Shown: positions 6,006 through 8,797 of the stretch, piece by piece
Layout of the letters: each line of letters begins with the position of its first letter
Position numbering within the stretch: position 1 is the stretch's first letter
Source of the DNA: Cyanobacteriota bacterium
GTDB taxonomy: Bacteria > Cyanobacteriota > Cyanobacteriia > Phormidesmidales > Phormidesmidaceae
Direction of reading: 5' to 3'
DNA: 8,797 nucleotides
NCBI GenBank assembly: GCA_027592485.1
Contig: JAQCKL010000157.1
Coordinates: forward strand, 1 to 8,797
Program-made: the position numbers and the translations under genes
The notes under the pieces: model-generated
What the model saw: only the letters and a program-made list of their open reading frames with translations
What the model was told of the DNA's origin: nothing
Databases searched by the model: none

Positions 6006-6186
6006 AGGCTCGAACAGGCAAAAGGTCCTCTGATCGTACCCGGATTATTTGCTGGCGCTCATGATCTGGCTGCACTCAGGGCACAATGCCCCCCGTCAAA
6101 ATCTGTAATCTGACTGAGTCAAGGTTGATTTTATGCTGCAAATAGGCACACTCTATACAGACGATTCTATGGGTGGGGTAAGTCCA
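6006..6186. promoter_or_regulatory. Divergent promoter region with an 11-bp palindrome
   Basis: This stretch separates the minus-strand YihY-like gene from the plus-strand small protein gene. TGACTGAGTCA (6111-6121) is a near-perfect palindrome (TGACT-G-AGTCA) that could be an operator for either gene. GGGCA-CAA-TGCCC (6079-6091) is a second small inverted repeat. A TATACA (6154-6159) preceded 17 bp earlier by TTATGC (6131-6136) is a weak promoter candidate for the plus-strand gene. None is a match to a named regulator that I recognise. Confidence 0.3.
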
Positions 6187-6633
6187 ATGAAGCTAAGCAA
6201 AATAATTCAGGACCCATCGGTCAAGGCCAGTATCGTTGCCGATTGTACGGAGCTGATGGAGACTCAGGTGAATGCAAAAAGCGGCATCACCGGTCTAGCT
6301 CTGAAAGCTGCTTACAGGGTTGCAAAGAGCGTCGGTGCCAGCTATATTCCTGGGGCGGTCGGGCGATTGTTACCCGCTCTCTTTGAGGTATTAGAGCCGA
6401 TTTGGGAAGAGGGCGTCGCAGCGGGGGACCCCGTTGACTACCTGGCTCAAAACCGCTCCCGCACTGCCGATACGCTACTCAGCCTGACTGACAAAAGAGC
6501 TCAAAATTCTCCCCCACTGGTGAAATCTACGTACAACAAAATGCGTCAATCGGTCCAAGGGGATGTCGAAGCCGCTATCCCAGAGCTGGCCAAAATCATT
6601 GGCCAGCACCTGTATGCGATGCAACAAGCCTAG
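6187..6633 (+). CDS. Small conserved-looking protein of unknown function (possibly DUF6918-like)
   Basis: I do not recognise a function. The ATG at 6187 gives 148 residues beginning MKLSKIIQDPSVKASIV; an upstream in-frame ATG at 6133 would add 18 residues but lies before a possible -10 (6154-6159), and GGTGGGGTAAG just before 6187 offers a weak ribosome site. The protein appears soluble and helical, with an early acidic helix (VADCTELMETQV), an Ala/Gly/Val-rich middle (GITGLALKAAYRVAKSVG, SYIPGAVGRLLPALFEVLEPIW) and a charged C-terminal half (LLSLTDKRAQ, VEAAIPELAKIIGQHLY). There is no signal peptide and no cysteine motif. The layout recalls a family of about 150-residue proteins labelled DUF6918, but this is from memory and tentative. 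It lies 224 nt before the GTPase gene on the same strand. Confidence 0.75.
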   Translation: MKLSKIIQDPSVKASIVADCTELMETQVNAKSGITGLALKAAYRVAKSVGASYIPGAVGRLLPALFEVLEPIWEEGVAAGDPVDYLAQNRSRTADTLLSLTDKRAQNSPPLVKSTYNKMRQSVQGDVEAAIPELAKIIGQHLYAMQQA

Positions 6634-6857
6634 CGCCGCAGGTCGTTAATGGCTATGGGGAAACCGGTGGGGTGATCGGCGGCGGGCGGACACCAGACCC
6701 AACTATAAAACCGGTATATTCATTGTCGGAAATCGCCTAGGCCTTAGGGGAGATGTAGAGCCCTGCTCTTCCCCCAGGGTGGGCTAACCTGGGAAACACA
6801 ATTCATAAAATTGGATGCACCTTTGATGCTGGGTGGTTCTAGGGAAAGGGCAGGGCG
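6634..6857. other. Intergenic leader before the GTPase gene, with hairpins
   Basis: This 224-bp gap has no gene. GGGGA/TCCCC with AGAG/CTCT at about 6747-6775 can form an asymmetrically bulged hairpin, and CCCAGG (6773-6778) pairs with CCTGGG (6788-6793) across 9 nt. These two overlap at 6773-6775. TATATT (6715-6720) and TAAAAT (6806-6811) are -10-like, but neither has a good -35 at 17 bp. No riboswitch class is recognised. Confidence 0.35.
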
Positions 6858-8357
6858 ATGAAACAACTACGCCTATGGGTGATCCTGGGCGGGGGACTGC
6901 TAGGACTGGCGGGGCTCTTGGTGCTGGTCGATTTTGTGCTGCGCATCCAGGGGGCATTGGCGTTGATTTCGCCGCTGCTGGCCCAGGGGTTTCTATTGCT
7001 GGTGATGGTGGGGGTGATCGCCGCGATCGGCTACAGCATTTACTATGGCCACCTGTTTTTGCGACCCCGACGCCAGCGACCCACCCCTACCCTGCCGGAC
7101 GAAAAAGTGGCCGTGGCCCAAACCGCCCTAACTGCTTTAGCGCAGCAGGTGGCGCAGATTCAGGATCAGGTGGCCCAAGCGGCCCTGCGGGAGCAATCCC
7201 AACAGTTGGCCACTGATCTGGATCTCCAAGATCTACGGATCGTGGTGTTTGGGGTGGGCTCCGTGGGCAAAACCGCCCTGGTGAATCAACTCCTAGGCGA
7301 TATCGTCGGCACCGTGGCCGCGCCCCTGGGCAGCACTACCGTCGCGGCCACCTATCCCCTGCGGCTACCGGGGCTAGAGCAAACCCTCTGGCTCACCGAC
7401 ACCCCTGGCCTGCTGGAAGCCAGCGCTGAGGGGCCGGAGCGGGAAGCCCAGGTGCGCCATCTGGCCGCTGAGGCTGATCTGCTGCTGTTTGTAATCGACA
7501 ATGATCTGCGCCAGAGCGAATATGCCCTAGCCTGCGACCTGCTGAAGATGGGGAAGCGGCTGGTGGTGGTGTTTAACAAGGTGGATCTGTATCCCGAAGC
7601 GGACTTGGCAGCGGTGCTGGCGGCGGTGCGATCGCGCTTTCAACACCAAATTGCCCCTGAGGATGTGGTGGATGTCGCCGCCCAACCCCAAGCGGTGCAG
7701 TTGCCCAGTGGGGAATGGGCGCAGATGGATCCGGATCTCTGGCCTCTGGAGGCACGGCTAACGGCGGTGCTGCGGGAAGAGGGGGCCGACCTGCTGGCGG
7801 AGACGATTTTGCTGCGATCGCAGCGCCTTGGCAGCACAGCCCGCGACCTGATCGACGCTCAGCGCGGCCAGCAGGCGGACCGCATCATCGATCGCTATCA
7901 ATGGATCAATGCTGGGGTGGTGGCGGCTTCGCCCTTGCCGGGGGTAGATCTGCTGGCCACGGCGGCGATCAATGCCCAGATGGTGGTGGAGTTGGGCAAG
8001 GTCTACCAGTGGGACCTGTCTCTGGAGGAGGGCAAAACCCTGGCGCTCTCCCTGGCCCGCACGTTGACGGGGTTGGGGATTGTTAAGGGGGCGATGACGT
8101 TGCTGGCGGTGGGGATGCAGGTGACGGTGGCGACGGCTTTGGCCAGTCGGGCGGTGCAGGGGGCCAGCGCCGCGTACCTGACTCGGATTGCGGGGAAAAG
8201 CTTTGTGGCGTATTTTCGCCAGGGTCAGGATTGGGGGGATGGGGGGGTGAGTGCGGTGGTGGAGCAGCAGTTTCAGCTCAACCGCCGGGAGGCATTTATC
8301 CAGGATTTTGTGAAAGAGGCGATCGCGGTTTTAGACCAGAGGGAAGCCCAGGGGTGA
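6858..8357 (+). CDS. Membrane-anchored Era-like GTPase with DUF697-type C-terminus
   Basis: This is a 499-residue GTPase that is probably tethered to the membrane. Two N-terminal hydrophobic helices (about 6-30 and 35-67) are followed by a basic boundary (RPRRQR) and a Gln/Ala-rich likely coiled coil (about 82-120). The G domain has G1 GVGSVGKT (132-139), a probable G2 threonine in GSTTVAATY, G3 DTPG (181-184) and G4 NKVD (240-243), so GTP binding should be intact. The C-terminal region (about 327-460) has alternating amphipathic and hydrophobic helices with SPLPGVDLLA (around 358-367), as in the DUF697/YcjF-type tail found on many cyanobacterial GTPases. The cellular role is unknown; membrane remodelling or stress roles are only guesses. 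ATG at 6858 is chosen because it precedes the first helix and follows AGGGCAGGGCG. Confidence 0.9.
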   Translation: MKQLRLWVILGGGLLGLAGLLVLVDFVLRIQGALALISPLLAQGFLLLVMVGVIAAIGYSIYYGHLFLRPRRQRPTPTLPDEKVAVAQTALTALAQQVAQIQDQVAQAALREQSQQLATDLDLQDLRIVVFGVGSVGKTALVNQLLGDIVGTVAAPLGSTTVAATYPLRLPGLEQTLWLTDTPGLLEASAEGPEREAQVRHLAAEADLLLFVIDNDLRQSEYALACDLLKMGKRLVVVFNKVDLYPEADLAAVLAAVRSRFQHQIAPEDVVDVAAQPQAVQLPSGEWAQMDPDLWPLEARLTAVLREEGADLLAETILLRSQRLGSTARDLIDAQRGQQADRIIDRYQWINAGVVAASPLPGVDLLATAAINAQMVVELGKVYQWDLSLEEGKTLALSLARTLTGLGIVKGAMTLLAVGMQVTVATALASRAVQGASAAYLTRIAGKSFVAYFRQGQDWGDGGVSAVVEQQFQLNRREAFIQDFVKEAIAVLDQREAQG

Positions 8358-8443
8358 AAACAGATGCAACAAGTCGATCAGTCGATATCACTGGTGCAGG
8401 GACTTCAGTGGGTGCAACTTGAAATGAAGGGCACAGGTAGAAC

Positions 8444-8491
8444 GTAAAGGTTCACTCCCCCCCTGCTAGCCAACCTTGCTTAAGTTGCCTC
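8444..8491. mobile_element. Possible outer end of an IS66-type element
   Basis: The sequence GTAAAGGTTCACTCC begins at 8444, 36 bp before the tandem repeat that runs into the transposase stop. IS66-family termini commonly begin GTAA, so this may be the element's end on the transposase 3' side. The other terminus and the 8-bp target duplication cannot be checked, because the element is truncated at the right edge. Confidence 0.3.
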
Positions 8492-8503
8492 TTAAGTTGC
8501 CTG
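8480..8503. repeat. 12-bp tandem duplication over the transposase stop codon
   Basis: TTAAGTTGCCTC (8480-8491) is followed directly by TTAAGTTGCCTG (8492-8503), 11 of 12 bases identical. The second copy contains the minus-strand stop codon and the last three codons of the transposase fragment. It is probably a slippage duplication with little effect on the protein, because the first stop is still met in frame. Confidence 0.7.
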
Positions 8504-8740
8504 AGGAACTGGCGCGGGAACTGGAGGAGCCGATAGTCCTCTGCGTCTGAGCGCAATGACCTCGGCCAAGTAAGACCAAGGGGACAGGTTCCTGCGGCGA
8601 CAGGTTTCAATCACCGTTAGCAAGGCAGCATAGGCGTCACTGCCCTCAGCAGAGCGAGTGCAGTGGGTGATATGTCGAGCAATGACGGCATGACGGAGGG
8701 CGCGCTCCGCCTCATTATTGGTCACAGGTAAATAGGGCTT
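8492..8740 (-). pseudogene. IS66-family transposase, C-terminal fragment
   Basis: The translated minus strand reads KPYLPVTNNEAERALRHAVI and continues with TRSAEGSDAYAALLTVIETCRRR and a Pro-rich tail, ending at TAA 8494-8492. This is the end of the IS66 transposase catalytic domain (the conserved N-N-E-A-E-R segment carries the last acidic catalytic residue) and the short IS66 C-terminal element. The family is normally 450-550 residues, so more than 80% is missing. Similarity seems to end near 8740, and reading further upstream in frame meets a TGA at 8761-8759. The GTG at 8725 is therefore not a meaningful start. The fragment cannot encode an active enzyme alone, since the DDE motif is incomplete. 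Confidence 0.85.
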
Positions 8741-8797
8741 GCTGAAAAAGTATAGACTTCATGTCCGACAAGGGCTTCAGCCCTTTTAGGGCTTTAA
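8735..8797. mobile_element. Probable end of a second insertion element (continues beyond the window)
   Basis: From about GGGCTTGCTGAAAAAG (8735-8750) the sequence no longer reads as IS66 transposase. It contains AAGGGCT-TC-AGCCCTT (8770-8785) and AGCCCT-TTT-AGGGCT (8779-8793), overlapping hairpins of a sort common at the ends of insertion sequences. The family cannot be named from 60 bp. An alternative is that the IS66 copy was truncated by a deletion and this is ordinary flanking DNA. Confidence 0.35.

Noticed and set aside
6833..7216. Plus-strand frame overlapping the GTPase N-terminus
   Set aside because: It is a Gly/Pro-rich out-of-frame reading of a GC-rich gene; the other frame has clear membrane helices and G motifs.
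8231..8422. Plus-strand frame past the end of the GTPase gene
   Set aside because: Most of it is an out-of-frame reading of the GTPase C-terminus, and the tail has no recognisable features.
1..8797. CRISPR array, tRNA, rRNA or defence system
   Set aside because: I saw no regularly spaced repeats, cloverleaf-like segments, rRNA signatures or defence-type protein families.

Overview
The window looks like chromosomal DNA from a cyanobacterium. It carries 11 copies of the HIP1 octamer GCGATCGC (at about 317, 503, 1241, 1373, 1648, 3432, 3735, 4904, 7628, 7814 and 8319), where well under one is expected by chance. Its gene content is also cyanobacterial: a FurA-type ferric uptake regulator with the cyanobacterial cysteine pattern, a lumenal cyclophilin of the CYP38/TLP40 type, and the efp-accB pair. 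The genus cannot be fixed from this sequence.

Layout from left to right. Positions 1-1561 hold the 3' part of a fused (permease plus ATPase) ABC exporter whose start lies outside the window, followed by a hairpin terminator. Positions 1562-1764 are a promoter region with two near-identical 20-bp Fur-box-like elements, one of them over the -10 of a good sigma70-type promoter, then furA (1765-2220). Positions 2221-2631 contain no convincing gene but are packed with inverted and heptamer repeats. A secreted cyclophilin-like protein (2632-3777, minus strand) diverges from efp (3928-4488). accB (4576-5064) follows efp on the same strand and meets a convergent YihY/BrkB-type membrane protein gene (5061-6005, minus), with which it shares 4 bp. 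A small protein of unknown function (6187-6633) and a membrane-anchored Era-like GTPase with a DUF697-like tail (6858-8357) follow on the plus strand. The right end (about 8444-8797) is mobile DNA: the C-terminal end of an IS66-family transposase on the minus strand, cut short and abutting a hairpin-rich stretch that resembles the tip of another insertion sequence.

Most genes are core housekeeping functions: iron-responsive transcription control, photosystem assembly or lumenal folding, translation through polyproline stretches, and the biotin carrier of acetyl-CoA carboxylase. I see no defence system, CRISPR array, rRNA or tRNA, and no clear new multi-gene system. The most interesting signals are non-coding: the double Fur-box promoter, a strong Shine-Dalgarno in front of a five-codon leader ORF overlapping the cyclophilin start, the cluster of five TGCCCAT units after furA, and the nested transposon junction at the right edge.
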